From Glycomyces sp. YM15 (GTDB lineage: Bacteria > Actinomycetota > Actinomycetes > Mycobacteriales > Micromonosporaceae), in contig NZ_JAERMK010000023.1 of the NCBI RefSeq assembly GCF_016918015.1, positions 1 to 64,000 of the forward strand: DNA of 64,000 nucleotides, given 5' to 3'. Below are positions 17,277 through 25,337 of the stretch, piece after piece. Under the pieces are notes generated by a model. That model saw only the letters and a program-made list of their open reading frames with translations. It made no database searches and had not been told where the DNA came from. Numbering within the stretch: position 1 is the first letter of the stretch; each line of letters starts with the position of its first letter. The position numbers were made by a program, and so were the translations under genes.

Positions 17277-17687
17277 GTGAACGAACCGCGTCCTGAGCCG
17301 CCGAAGGTCGTCGTCGGCGCCGCGATCCGCGAGGGACACCGCATTCTCGCCGCCGCCCGCGCCTACCCGCCCGAGCTCGCCGGGCTCTGGGAATTCCCCG
17401 GCGGCAAGGTCGAACCCGACGAGACCGAAACCGAAGCGCTGATCCGCGAATGCCGCGAAGAACTCGGCGTCACGATCGCGGTCGGCGAGCGCGTCGGCGG
17501 CGACCTCTCGACCGGCAACGGCCGGTACCTGCTGCGGGTCTACGTCGCGGAGCTGACCGACGGCGAGCCGCACGCCGCGGAGCACGCCGAACTGCGCTGG
17601 CTGGCCCCCGCCGAACTCGACTCCGTGCCCTGGCTCCCGGGCAACCGCCCGGCGGTCGACGCCCTCCGGGAGCTCCTGCGCGCCTGA
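17277..17687 (+). CDS. NUDIX hydrolase, 8-oxo-dGTP diphosphatase-like (MutT)
   Basis: 136 residues from GTG 17277. The Nudix box runs GGKVEPDETETEALIRECREELG (GX5EX7REUXEEXG), residues about 42-64, preceded by AGLWEFPG as in MutT. The ending LRWLAPAELDSVPWLPGNRPAVDALRE is typical of actinobacterial MutT paralogues. It should clean oxidised nucleotides from the cytosolic pool. A TAAGCT box six bases before the GTG suggests a leaderless mRNA. Confidence 0.92.
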   Translation: MNEPRPEPPKVVVGAAIREGHRILAAARAYPPELAGLWEFPGGKVEPDETETEALIRECREELGVTIAVGERVGGDLSTGNGRYLLRVYVAELTDGEPHAAEHAELRWLAPAELDSVPWLPGNRPAVDALRELLRA

Positions 17688-17781
17688 GCGTCCGGCACCT
17701 CCCGATGGCCGAGATGTCACTGGTGAGCACTCTCCGGGCTGCATAGACTGACGCTCCGTGCCGATCGAGGGAGGGCGCCGA

Positions 17782-19371
17782 GTGGCCGCAATGGACATCG
17801 TGATCCGAGGAGCCGAGGTCGCCGACGGGACCGGCTCGCCGCTGCGCACGGCCGAGGTCGGCATCAAGGACGGCCGCATCGCCGCGATCGGGGGCCGGCT
17901 CGACGGCAGGCGCGTCATCGACGCCGGCGGCCTCGTCCTCGCCCCCGGGTTCATCGACATGCACGCCCACTCCGAACTGGCGCTCCTCGCCGATCACGAC
18001 CACCTCGCGAAGCTCGGCCAGGGCTGCACCCTCGAAGTGCTCGGCCAGGACGGGCTCTCGTACGCGCCCGTCGACGAGACCACCGCGCCGCTGATGTGGG
18101 AGGCGATCGCCGCGTGGAACGGCCGCCTCGACGTCGCATACGACTGGCGCACGGTCGGCGAGTACCTCGACCGCCTCGACCGGGGCATCCCCGTGAACGC
18201 GGCCTACCTCGTCCCCCACGGCACCGTGCGGATGCTCGCGATGGGCTGGGAGGACCGCGAACCGACGCACGCCGAACTCGAGGTCATGAAAGCCCTGGTC
18301 ACCCAAGGCATGGAAGCGGGCGCGTTCGGGCTCTCGGCCGGTCTGAGCTACGCGCCGGGCATGTACGCGAAGACCGGCGAGCTGGTCGAATTGTGCAAGG
18401 TGGTCGCGGGCTACGGCGGCTACTTCAGCCCCCACCAGCGCAGTTACGGTGCCGGCGCGATGGAGGGCTACGCGGAGATGATCGAAATCGGCCGCGCCTC
18501 GGGCTGCGCCCTGCATCTGGCCCACGCCACCTTGAACTACCGCGTCAACGAGGGACGGGCCGCCGAACTGCTCAAACTCGTCGACAAAGGCCTCGACGAG
18601 GGCCTGCCGATCAGCCTCGACACGTACCCCTACCTGCCGGGCATGACGATGCTCGCGGCGCTGCTGCCGAGCTGGTCGGTCGCGGGCGGCTACGGGGCGC
18701 TGCAGGAGCGGCTGGCGGACGCCGGGAACCGCGCCCGGATCGTGCGCGAGCTCGACGTCGAGGGCACTGACGGCGCCAACGGCGTCCCGGTCGACTGGAC
18801 CAAGATCGAGATCGCCGGGGTCGCCGATCCACAGCTGCGCGGCCTCGTGGGACGCCGCGTGAGCGAGGCCGCCGAGGGCCGCGCCCCGGCCGAGTTCTTC
18901 CTCGACCTCATCGTGCGGGACGAGTTCGGCACCGCCTGCCTCATGCACGAGGGCAACGAGGAGAACGTCCGGACGATCATGCGCCACGGCGTCCACACCG
19001 GATCGACCGACGGCGTGCTCGCGGGCGAGAAGATCCACCCGCGCGCGTGGGGCTCCTTCGCCCGCTACCTCGGGCACTACACCCGCGAGCTCGGACTGAT
19101 GAGCGTGGAGGAATGCGTGGCCCACCTCAGCGGCCGACCGGCGGCCATCCTCGGCCTGCGGGACCGCGGCCTGGTGAAGGAGGGCTTCGCGGCCGATTTG
19201 GTGTTGTTCGATCCCGAAACGGTCGACGCGATGGCCACCTTCGAAGCACCACGCCGGCAGGCCGCCGGTATTCCGTATGTCTTGGTCAACGGCGCCTTGG
19301 CGGTAGAAGAAGGCCGACGAACCGAAGCCCTGTCAGGCCGTTCGGTGCGCCACTCGGCCTCCCGTCGCTGA
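17782..19371 (+). CDS. N-acyl-D-amino-acid deacylase (amidohydrolase superfamily)
   Basis: 529 residues from GTG 17782 with GAGGGAGGG six bases upstream; GTG 17758, eight bases after TAGACT, is a leaderless alternative. The N-terminal and C-terminal beta-sandwich segments (MDIVIRGAEVADGTG; LVLFDPETVDAMATFEAPRR) flank a TIM barrel with the metal motif GFIDMHAHSE. GLSYAPG and GSTDGVLAGEKIHPRAWG match D-aminoacylases. These release D-amino acids from N-acyl forms. No D-amino-acid oxidase or transporter is adjacent. Confidence 0.88.
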   Translation: MAAMDIVIRGAEVADGTGSPLRTAEVGIKDGRIAAIGGRLDGRRVIDAGGLVLAPGFIDMHAHSELALLADHDHLAKLGQGCTLEVLGQDGLSYAPVDETTAPLMWEAIAAWNGRLDVAYDWRTVGEYLDRLDRGIPVNAAYLVPHGTVRMLAMGWEDREPTHAELEVMKALVTQGMEAGAFGLSAGLSYAPGMYAKTGELVELCKVVAGYGGYFSPHQRSYGAGAMEGYAEMIEIGRASGCALHLAHATLNYRVNEGRAAELLKLVDKGLDEGLPISLDTYPYLPGMTMLAALLPSWSVAGGYGALQERLADAGNRARIVRELDVEGTDGANGVPVDWTKIEIAGVADPQLRGLVGRRVSEAAEGRAPAEFFLDLIVRDEFGTACLMHEGNEENVRTIMRHGVHTGSTDGVLAGEKIHPRAWGSFARYLGHYTRELGLMSVEECVAHLSGRPAAILGLRDRGLVKEGFAADLVLFDPETVDAMATFEAPRRQAAGIPYVLVNGALAVEEGRRTEALSGRSVRHSASRR

Positions 19372-19909
19372 CGCCGCGCCCGTCAACGCGGCCTGTCGGT
19401 CCAGTGTGGCTGACGTCTATACGCTCCCCCGCAAACGCTTGCGCAACGGTGCGTTCCGCGCCTTGTCCTTGCCCCACCCAACTTTTCGCGCGGGTGCCGG
19501 TCCGCGTGTCCCGGGTGCGGACCCCCAGTGCCTTCGGGCATAGTGCGGGCCCGGCACATTCAAGGAGAACGGGATTTCATGCAGGACTCCCCGAATACAC
19601 GCGTGTCCACGCGCGCTCCGATTTCGGCTGCCCGCGACACTGAGGAAGCGGTCGTGAGGCGGCGACGAATAGGTCGGATGAGGGTGGCGGTCGGGTGCGG
19701 CCGCCGGGTCGCCTGAAGTCGCCCTGCCAAGGCTCGATGCAGCGGGGTTCATTGCGCCCCAGTGCAGTTGATCGAAGAGATTGATACTCCTCAATGGATA
19801 ATTCACCCTTTCAGGTGATGGCAACCCACCGATACCAAGCCATACTTGAATCAGTACAAGGAGACGAAAAACAGACAGATATTCGAGCATGGCGAGGCGG
19901 TGAAATCCA
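19372..19909. other. Spacer with one possible small ORF
   Basis: Between the D-aminoacylase and the HNH gene there is no long coding frame. The one feature with a translation signal is the 45-codon ORF at 19579. The rightmost 150 bases are AT-richer than the rest and probably hold the promoter of the HNH gene, but I see no clear operator. Confidence 0.4.
19579..19716 (+). CDS. Possible 45-residue small protein
   Basis: An AAGGAG Shine-Dalgarno site at 19562-19567 precedes ATG 19579. The predicted product MQDSPNTRVSTRAPISAARD ends in a strongly basic stretch (VVRRRRIGRMRVAVGCGRR). It has no recognisable family, and the basic tail could simply reflect GC-rich noncoding sequence. Confidence 0.3.
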   Translation: MQDSPNTRVSTRAPISAARDTEEAVVRRRRIGRMRVAVGCGRRVA

Positions 19910-21562
19910 GTGGCCCGACGCACCAGCCCCACTACTCCCCAGGCCCGTGCAGAGCAGCGCGCCAAGACCCAGGCCACCAGGATGCTCCTCGATGATGCAG
20001 CGGCGATGATCAACGCCCACAATGCCATTGCACTCAAGATCGTCTTGGACGCCTTCGAACGGAACGTGCACCGTGACGCCGACGGCTTCTCAGCCCAGCG
20101 GGACTGGCTGGTCTCCGAGTTCGACTTCACCTTTCAGACCGCCGGGAACATCGCCTCCATCGCGAAGCTCGCCAAGAAGTTCGGTGTCCTCGCTGAGGCG
20201 GCCCTGACCGGGTACGCCCGGATCGACCAGGTCGCCTACGCCATGAATCGCTTGAACGCCACCACCGCGGCGGCCCTGTTCTCCCGCACCCCGTTCAGGG
20301 CCCCGGTGAGCTCCCCGTTCGATGCCGAGAGGGAATGCGCGACCCCTGAAGCGCTGGTGGCCGAGTACGCCGCGCATGCCCCGTTCAAGGACCTCGCGCG
20401 CCATCTGAAGGAGCTTCACGCGAACCTCGCCGATGAGGCGGAACTCCTCGACGGGCTGGGGGAGGCATCGCTGCAGCGGCTCGAGTTGCGCGAGGAGTTC
20501 GAGGGCGGCATGTGGACCCTCTCGGGCGTGCTCTCCTCCACCACCGGGATGCTCCTGGACAAGTACCTCAAGACCGCCGTCCCCCCTCCCCGCAAGGACG
20601 AGGTCGACGCCTACGGGGTTCTACCTCCGCAGGTGACTCGCAATGCCGAAGCGCTCCACCAGCTCGTGGCCGGCTATGGGGCTTCTCCCGAAGCGGCGAC
20701 CCGCCACGGCCACACCGCCACTCTGAACCTCACGGTCGATGTCGAGACTCTGCAGGGCAAGGACACCGGACGGGTGCCGCTCCTGGAAGGCCGCCCCGTC
20801 AGCCTCGCGAGGGCGCGACTGCTCGCCTGCGAGGGCCTGGTCATTCCCTCGGTGTTCAACTACGCCACCGGAGAGGCGATCGAACTCGGCCGGGCGCTCA
20901 GGGTCCCGAATACGGCGCTGCGCAGGAAGCTCGAACTTGAGCAACCTGAGGGTTGCGCTTGGCACGGGTGCGGTCGCCCGGTCGCATGGTGCGAGGCGCA
21001 CCATTTGTCCCATTGGGCGGATGGCGGCGAAACGGTCGCCGAGAACCTGATCCTCTTGTGCCGGTTCCACCACGGGCGCATCCACACCAGGGGCTGGACT
21101 GTCACCAAGACCGGCCCCGGGGAGGCGATGATCGTCCACCACGAGGCAGGCTGCGCACACCGAACCGTCGCCCCTTGCGGCCGGACCAGTGAGGGCATGC
21201 CCCACGAGAGTGACACGACAGGTACCGCGGAGACGTGCGGATGCAGCGACTGGCGCACCGAGGCCGACATGGACGACCTGTTCAAGGGCCAGGAGAAGGA
21301 TTTCTTCCCGACCGGTCTCTATCCGTTCGAATGGTCGGAGGCGATGACCCCGGACCTGGAATGGATCGCCGAGCAGGTCGAGGAGGCCCGCGACTACTTC
21401 GAGCACGGCATCAACCGCCGCGGCTACCAAGGTACGACCGCCAAGCTCGGGTTCGACGATGACGAAGCCGAGAACCACATGAGGAACTACCAGGTTCCGG
21501 TCACCGACCCGCCGCCGATCTACGGTGAACGCGACTCAGCCGAAGCATTCATTCCCTTTTGA
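19910..21562 (+). CDS. DUF222 / HNH endonuclease-domain protein (13E12 repeat family)
   Basis: 550 residues from GTG 19910. A DUF222 helical domain covers about residues 25-240, and the HNH domain covers 349-393: CAWHGCGRPVAWCEAHH, then WADGGETVAENLILLC, then RFHHGRIH, with both zinc Cys pairs and the catalytic His present. A 150-residue acidic tail follows. Such genes are multi-copy in mycobacteria and relatives and are suspected to be mobile or homing nuclease derivatives; function is unproven. A hairpin follows immediately at 21568. Confidence 0.9.
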   Translation: MARRTSPTTPQARAEQRAKTQATRMLLDDAAAMINAHNAIALKIVLDAFERNVHRDADGFSAQRDWLVSEFDFTFQTAGNIASIAKLAKKFGVLAEAALTGYARIDQVAYAMNRLNATTAAALFSRTPFRAPVSSPFDAERECATPEALVAEYAAHAPFKDLARHLKELHANLADEAELLDGLGEASLQRLELREEFEGGMWTLSGVLSSTTGMLLDKYLKTAVPPPRKDEVDAYGVLPPQVTRNAEALHQLVAGYGASPEAATRHGHTATLNLTVDVETLQGKDTGRVPLLEGRPVSLARARLLACEGLVIPSVFNYATGEAIELGRALRVPNTALRRKLELEQPEGCAWHGCGRPVAWCEAHHLSHWADGGETVAENLILLCRFHHGRIHTRGWTVTKTGPGEAMIVHHEAGCAHRTVAPCGRTSEGMPHESDTTGTAETCGCSDWRTEADMDDLFKGQEKDFFPTGLYPFEWSEAMTPDLEWIAEQVEEARDYFEHGINRRGYQGTTAKLGFDDDEAENHMRNYQVPVTDPPPIYGERDSAEAFIPF

Positions 21563-21567
21563 GGACG

Positions 21568-21593
21568 CCCGCCGGGGCCGCAATCCCGGCGGG
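21568..21593 (+). terminator. Hairpin directly after the HNH gene
   Basis: CCCGCCGGG (21568-21576) pairs with CCCGGCGGG (21585-21593), six bases after the stop codon. Confidence 0.7.
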
Positions 21594-21662
21594 GAACTGC
21601 ACGAAGCGCGGCACACCAAGGCCCAGGTGAAAGCAGGCAGGGCCGACGGACACAAGGCGCTC

Positions 21663-21691
21663 AGGCCTGGACTCCTTATGGATCCAGGCCT
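21663..21691. terminator. Second hairpin, 12-bp stem with one bulge
   Basis: AGGCCTGGACTCC (21663-21675) pairs with GGATCCAGGCCT (21680-21691), leaving one bulged C and a four-base loop, followed by TTCCCC. Probably a backup terminator for the HNH gene. Confidence 0.6.
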
Positions 21692-21693
21692 TT

Positions 21694-21953
21694 CCCCATG
21701 CCCCGCAGAGTGACCAATGCTTCGTCGGACCGACCGCGACTGAGGCCGCCCGACCCCGACGGTCCCCCGGGCCGACAGACCGACCCCGACCGCCCAGACT
21801 CCTCTCGTCGCTGCCGCCTTGACCGGGGCCACGGCGACCGGCAAGCCGATGCGCGTGCGTGTGCCTGGGGATACACCTTGAGCCGCAGGCCCGGCTCGAC
21901 CGTCAGTGGCGCAACAAACTGCGTGGAAGTCGAAGCCGCCCAGACGAAAGCGA
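21694..21953. other. Noncoding spacer within the hairpin cluster
   Basis: No frame in the interval between the two pairs of hairpins has a start with a Shine-Dalgarno site or a recognisable motif. Reading frames here are Pro/Arg-rich and look like GC-rich noise. Confidence 0.4.
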
Positions 21954-21999
21954 GGGGCGGCGGACCGTGGTCTTGACCCGGCTTTCGGTCCACCGCCCC
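21954..21999. terminator. Third hairpin, imperfect 14-bp stem
   Basis: The arm at 21954-21967 pairs with CGGTCCACCGCCCC (21986-21999), with one mismatch. It lies between the converging HNH gene and ABC operon. Confidence 0.55.
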
Positions 22000-22010
22000 G
22001 GTAGTGAACC

Positions 22011-22040
22011 GGCGCCCCGCCGAGACGAAGTCGGGGCGCC
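22011..22040 (-). terminator. Terminator of the sugar ABC operon
   Basis: GGCGCCCCG (22011-22019) pairs with CGGGGCGCC (22032-22040). It lies 10 bases beyond the stop codon of the leftward permease gene. Confidence 0.7.
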
Positions 22041-22049
22041 GGAAACTCG

Positions 22050-22886
22050 CTACTTCAAACCTGAGGTCGAGAACCCCTGCACGAAGAACCGCTGGAAGAA
22101 CAGGAACATCAGCAGCACGGGCAGGATGAACATGGTGCTGCCCGCGGCGAGCAGGTTCTGCACCGGGAAGCCCTTCTCGTTGACGTACCCGGCGGTCATC
22201 GCCACGGCCAGGGTCGTCGTGTCATCGCTCAGCAGGAGGCTCGGGGCGATGAAGTCGCCCCAGGACGCGGTGAAGGTCAGCACCATGCACGCCGCCAGGA
22301 TCGGCCCGGATTGCGGGATGAAGATCTTCCAGAAGATCCGCACGTGGCCGCACCCGTCGAGGATCGCCGCCTCCTCGAGCTCCTTCGGGATGCCCGCGAA
22401 GAACTGGCGGAACAGGAAGACCATGAAGGCGGCGCCGCACAGGCCCCACAGGATCCACGGAATGTAGGTGTCCACGAAGCCGAGTTTGGCGAACATCAGG
22501 TAGGTCGGGATGAGGGTGATGATGCCGGGCATCATCATCGTCGAGATCAGCAGGCCGAACCAGAATTTCTTGCCGGGTGCGGAGAGGCGGGCGAACCCGT
22601 ACGCCATCCACGCCGACGAGATGGTCGTCAGCACCGACGAGATCGTGGCGAGGATCAGCGAGTTGCGCGCGTAGCCGAGGAAGTCGATGAACGTCAGGGC
22701 ATCGAGGTAGTTGTGCCACTGCGGTGTCGCGGGGAACAACTGGATCGGGAAGACCGACAGTTCGTTCGGGGCCTTCAAGGAGGTGAGGATGAGCCAGCCG
22801 AGCGGACCGGAGAAGATCACCGCGAGCGTGATCAGCGAAAGGTACAGGGCCGTGAAGCGGGCCCGGCGCGCGAGGTTCACGTTCAT
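22050..22886 (-). CDS. Carbohydrate ABC transporter permease (MalG type)
   Basis: 278 residues with six hydrophobic helices. The EAA loop that docks the ATPase is present as IPKELEEAAILDGCGHVRIFWKIFIPQSGPIL. TLIPTYLMFAKLGFVDTYIPWIL is typical of MalG/UgpE-like carbohydrate permeases. The ATG overlaps the stop of the upstream permease by one base (TGATG), so the two subunits are coupled. It forms the channel with the MalF-type partner. No ATPase gene is in the cluster; actinobacteria often use a shared MsmK/MsiK ATPase. Confidence 0.93.
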   Translation of the reverse strand: MNVNLARRARFTALYLSLITLAVIFSGPLGWLILTSLKAPNELSVFPIQLFPATPQWHNYLDALTFIDFLGYARNSLILATISSVLTTISSAWMAYGFARLSAPGKKFWFGLLISTMMMPGIITLIPTYLMFAKLGFVDTYIPWILWGLCGAAFMVFLFRQFFAGIPKELEEAAILDGCGHVRIFWKIFIPQSGPILAACMVLTFTASWGDFIAPSLLLSDDTTTLAVAMTAGYVNEKGFPVQNLLAAGSTMFILPVLLMFLFFQRFFVQGFSTSGLK

Positions 22887-23875
22887 CAGCCCTCCTTCCC
22901 TTCGGTGGGGTCGACGCCGCCGTAGAAGACCGCCTTGCTGCCGATCTTGAAGACCACGCCGGTGATGAGCAGGACGAACAGGAACAGCACCCACAGCAGT
23001 GCCGAGGCGTATCCGAAGTGGCTCTTGGCGAAGTACTCGGCGTAGACGTGCACCATGAAGAGGTAGTTGCCCTCGGGCACGGCCGTGACGGCCGCAGGGC
23101 CGTTGACCGGCGCGAGCAGCAGCGAGGGGACGAACACCTGGAGCGAGCCGATGACGCCCGTGACCACCTGGAAGAAGATGATGGGGCTGAGGATCGGCAG
23201 CGTGATCTTGAAGAACGAGTAGACCGGACCGGCGCCGTCCACTCTGGCTGCTTCAAGCAGTTCCCTGGGCACGTCCTGCAGAGCGGCGAGGGAGATGATC
23301 ATCGAGCCGCCGACGCCCCACAGGATCATCAGGATCAGCACGAAGCGGGTGTACGGATCGGCCAGCCACGAAATCGGCTCGCCTCCGGCGGCGCCGACCA
23401 GGGCGTTGGCCGCACCGGCGTTCCGGTCGAAGATGATCTTGAAGGTCAGCGCCGCGGCAACGCCGGGCACCACGGCCGGCAGGTAGAACAGGGCGCGGAA
23501 CAGCGTCCGACCCCGGAAGTCGCGGTTGAGCATGACCGCCATCACCAGGCCCGCGGCGACGCCGGTGGGCACGGTGGCGAGCATGAAGATCCCGGTGCGG
23601 CCCAGGGATTCGATCGTCTGCGTGTCCTGGAAGACCCGCAGGTAGTTGTCGAAGCCCACATACGACCAGTTCGGGGAGAGCCCGTCGGTGTTGGTGAGGC
23701 TCATCCAGAACGCGTAGCCGAGCGGGAACAGCGTCAGCAGCACGAACCCGGCGATCCAGGGCCCGACGAACAGGTAGAACGTCCGGGTTCGCTGCCCGGC
23801 CCGACCCCGCCTGCGGCGGGGTCGGGCCGGCACCGCAGGGGGAGTCTCACGCGACGCGTGGAGCGTTGCGGTCAC
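22886..23875 (-). CDS. Carbohydrate ABC transporter permease (MalF type)
   Basis: 329 residues from GTG 23875, which overlaps the binding-protein stop (GTGA). An Arg-rich cytoplasmic N-terminus is followed by six helices starting FYLFVGPWIAGFVLLTLFPLGYAFWMS. The EAA loop is VPRELLEAARVDGAGPVYSFFKITLPIL. It pairs with the MalG-type gene downstream. A 14-bp perfect stem (23798-23828) lies in the first 80 bases of the coding region and may limit read-through from the binding-protein gene. Confidence 0.93.
   Translation of the reverse strand: MTATLHASRETPPAVPARPRRRRGRAGQRTRTFYLFVGPWIAGFVLLTLFPLGYAFWMSLTNTDGLSPNWSYVGFDNYLRVFQDTQTIESLGRTGIFMLATVPTGVAAGLVMAVMLNRDFRGRTLFRALFYLPAVVPGVAAALTFKIIFDRNAGAANALVGAAGGEPISWLADPYTRFVLILMILWGVGGSMIISLAALQDVPRELLEAARVDGAGPVYSFFKITLPILSPIIFFQVVTGVIGSLQVFVPSLLLAPVNGPAAVTAVPEGNYLFMVHVYAEYFAKSHFGYASALLWVLFLFVLLITGVVFKIGSKAVFYGGVDPTEGKEG
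23798..23828 (-). promoter_or_regulatory. Strong hairpin inside the start of the MalF-type gene
   Basis: GGCCCGACCCCGCC (23798-23811) and GGCGGGGTCGGGCC (23815-23828) are perfect reverse complements with a three-base loop. In the mRNA it lies 44 bases after the stop of the binding-protein gene, inside permease codons for the Arg-rich N-terminus. A stem here fits a 3'-end stabiliser or attenuator that gives more binding protein than permease. Confidence 0.55.
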
Positions 23876-25221
23876 AGCACCAGCTCCTTGCCGTCGTCCA
23901 GGAGCGCCTGCATGTCGGTGTTGAGCGTGTCGGCCAGCGCCCCTGCGGAGACGTCCTCGTTGATCGCGTCGGGCAGGTACTGGTTGAGCACGGCGTCGAG
24001 CGCCTCGACCTTGACGTACGGGGAGAACGACAGGACCTTGAAGTAGTCGGACTCGGCCTCTACGGCGGCGAGGGCCTGTTCCTGGGCGGGCGTGCCGACC
24101 GGCAGGTCCGCACGGAGCGACAGCAGGCTCGGCATGCCCCAGCCGCCGGCCGCGCGCTCTTTGGCGGGGTCGCCGCCCATGAACCACTCGAAGACCTGCC
24201 AGGCCTCGTCCTGGTGCTTGGAGGCCTTGGGGATCCAGTAGCCGGTGGCGCCGAAGCAGGGGCTGATGCGCTCGCCGCCCATCGTCGGGGCGGGGGCGAG
24301 TCGGGAGGTCTCGGCGAGTCCGGCCTCGGCCGCGATCGCGCCGCCGAACCAGTAGCCGGACCAGGACTGCGCCAGGCGGCCGGTCTGGTAGGGCGGCCAG
24401 TCCCAGCCGTCGGGGTTGGGCTCGACGGGGCTGAATCCGACCTTGGCGCGGGCGTAGTCGAGGAACCACTGGAGGGCCTTCTGCCCCTCGGGCGAGGAGA
24501 AGTCGACGGTGCCGAGGTCCTCGGAGAGCAGGCTGCCGCCGGCGGAGGCGGTCATGTTGGCGAGGCTGATGAACAGGCCGAGGCCGCCGGCCGAGAGACC
24601 GTAGACGGTGGTGGTGTCGCCGTCCTTCTGGGTGAGCTCCTTGCCCATCTCGAGCCACTGGTCGTAGGTGACCGGCTCGGTCTCGGAGGGGTGGGCGACG
24701 CCGGCCGCGTCGAACAGGGCGGTGTTGTACCAGAACATGGCGTCCTGGGAGTAGTCCTTCGCCATGCCGTAGCGCGGGCCCTGGCCCTGGACGGAGCCGT
24801 CGTAGCGCCACACGTCGTTGACGGGGTCGATGTCGTCCTCTTTGAGCAGTTCGCTCTTGGCGAAGTAGTCGTCGAGGGGGAGCGCCAGGTCGCGGCCGAC
24901 GATGTAGGGCGTCTCGACGGCGCCGAGGCCGCGGACCAGGTCGGGTGCGGTGCCGCTGGCGAGCATGGCGGTCAGCTTGGTGGTGTCGACCTCGACGCGC
25001 TTGATCTTGACGTCGAGCCGCTCTTCGGCGGTCTTGAGGAATTCCGGGCTGAACTCGTTTTCCGGGGCCATGATCGTCAGCGTCGTCTTTCCGCCGGCTC
25101 CGCCCCCTGCCGAAGGGGCGCAGGCAGAGAGGGCTCCGGCAGTGGCCGCCGCAGCGGCACCTGCGGCGGTGCCGCGCATCAAGCTTCGACGGGACACCGG
25201 CGTCCCGAGGGATCCACGCAT
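23872..25221 (-). CDS. Extracellular solute-binding lipoprotein of a sugar ABC transporter
   Basis: 449 residues. The N-terminus SRRSLMRGTAAGAAAAATAGALSAC combines a twin-arginine-like RRSLM with a lipobox ending at Cys34, so export is probably by Tat with lipid anchoring. The mature domain is a family-1 binding protein (LTIMAPENEF ... YNTALFDAAGV ... WPPYQTGRLAQSWSGYWF). First gene of a three-gene operon with two permeases, divergent from a ROK regulator. Its substrate is probably a sugar or sugar acid consumed by the enzymes at 26592-28506. Confidence 0.93.
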   Translation of the reverse strand: MRGSLGTPVSRRSLMRGTAAGAAAAATAGALSACAPSAGGGAGGKTTLTIMAPENEFSPEFLKTAEERLDVKIKRVEVDTTKLTAMLASGTAPDLVRGLGAVETPYIVGRDLALPLDDYFAKSELLKEDDIDPVNDVWRYDGSVQGQGPRYGMAKDYSQDAMFWYNTALFDAAGVAHPSETEPVTYDQWLEMGKELTQKDGDTTTVYGLSAGGLGLFISLANMTASAGGSLLSEDLGTVDFSSPEGQKALQWFLDYARAKVGFSPVEPNPDGWDWPPYQTGRLAQSWSGYWFGGAIAAEAGLAETSRLAPAPTMGGERISPCFGATGYWIPKASKHQDEAWQVFEWFMGGDPAKERAAGGWGMPSLLSLRADLPVGTPAQEQALAAVEAESDYFKVLSFSPYVKVEALDAVLNQYLPDAINEDVSAGALADTLNTDMQALLDDGKELVL

Positions 25222-25290
25222 GGGTTTTGGCCTTTCAGGGAAGGGGTACGAAACTCTGTTGACGAAGGCTAGCTCTGCTCGCTTAAGTAC

Positions 25291-25331
25291 GTCAATAGTC
25301 TTGACAAAGATTTATGAGCGGGCTGTATGAT
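25291..25331. promoter_or_regulatory. Divergent promoter with a GTCAA-N5-TTGAC inverted repeat
   Basis: GTCAATAGTCTTGAC (25291-25305) is an inverted repeat that contains a -35-like TTGAC on each strand. On the plus strand TTGACA (25301-25306) is 19 bases from TATGAT (25326-25331), which is six bases before the ROK start codon. A repressor bound here would block both the ABC operon and the ROK gene. Confidence 0.55.
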
Positions 25332-25337
25332 CGGCCA

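Noticed and set aside
19910-21562. HNH gene as a homing endonuclease inside an intron or intein
   Set aside because: It is a free-standing DUF222 protein with its own start and terminators. No split host gene flanks it.
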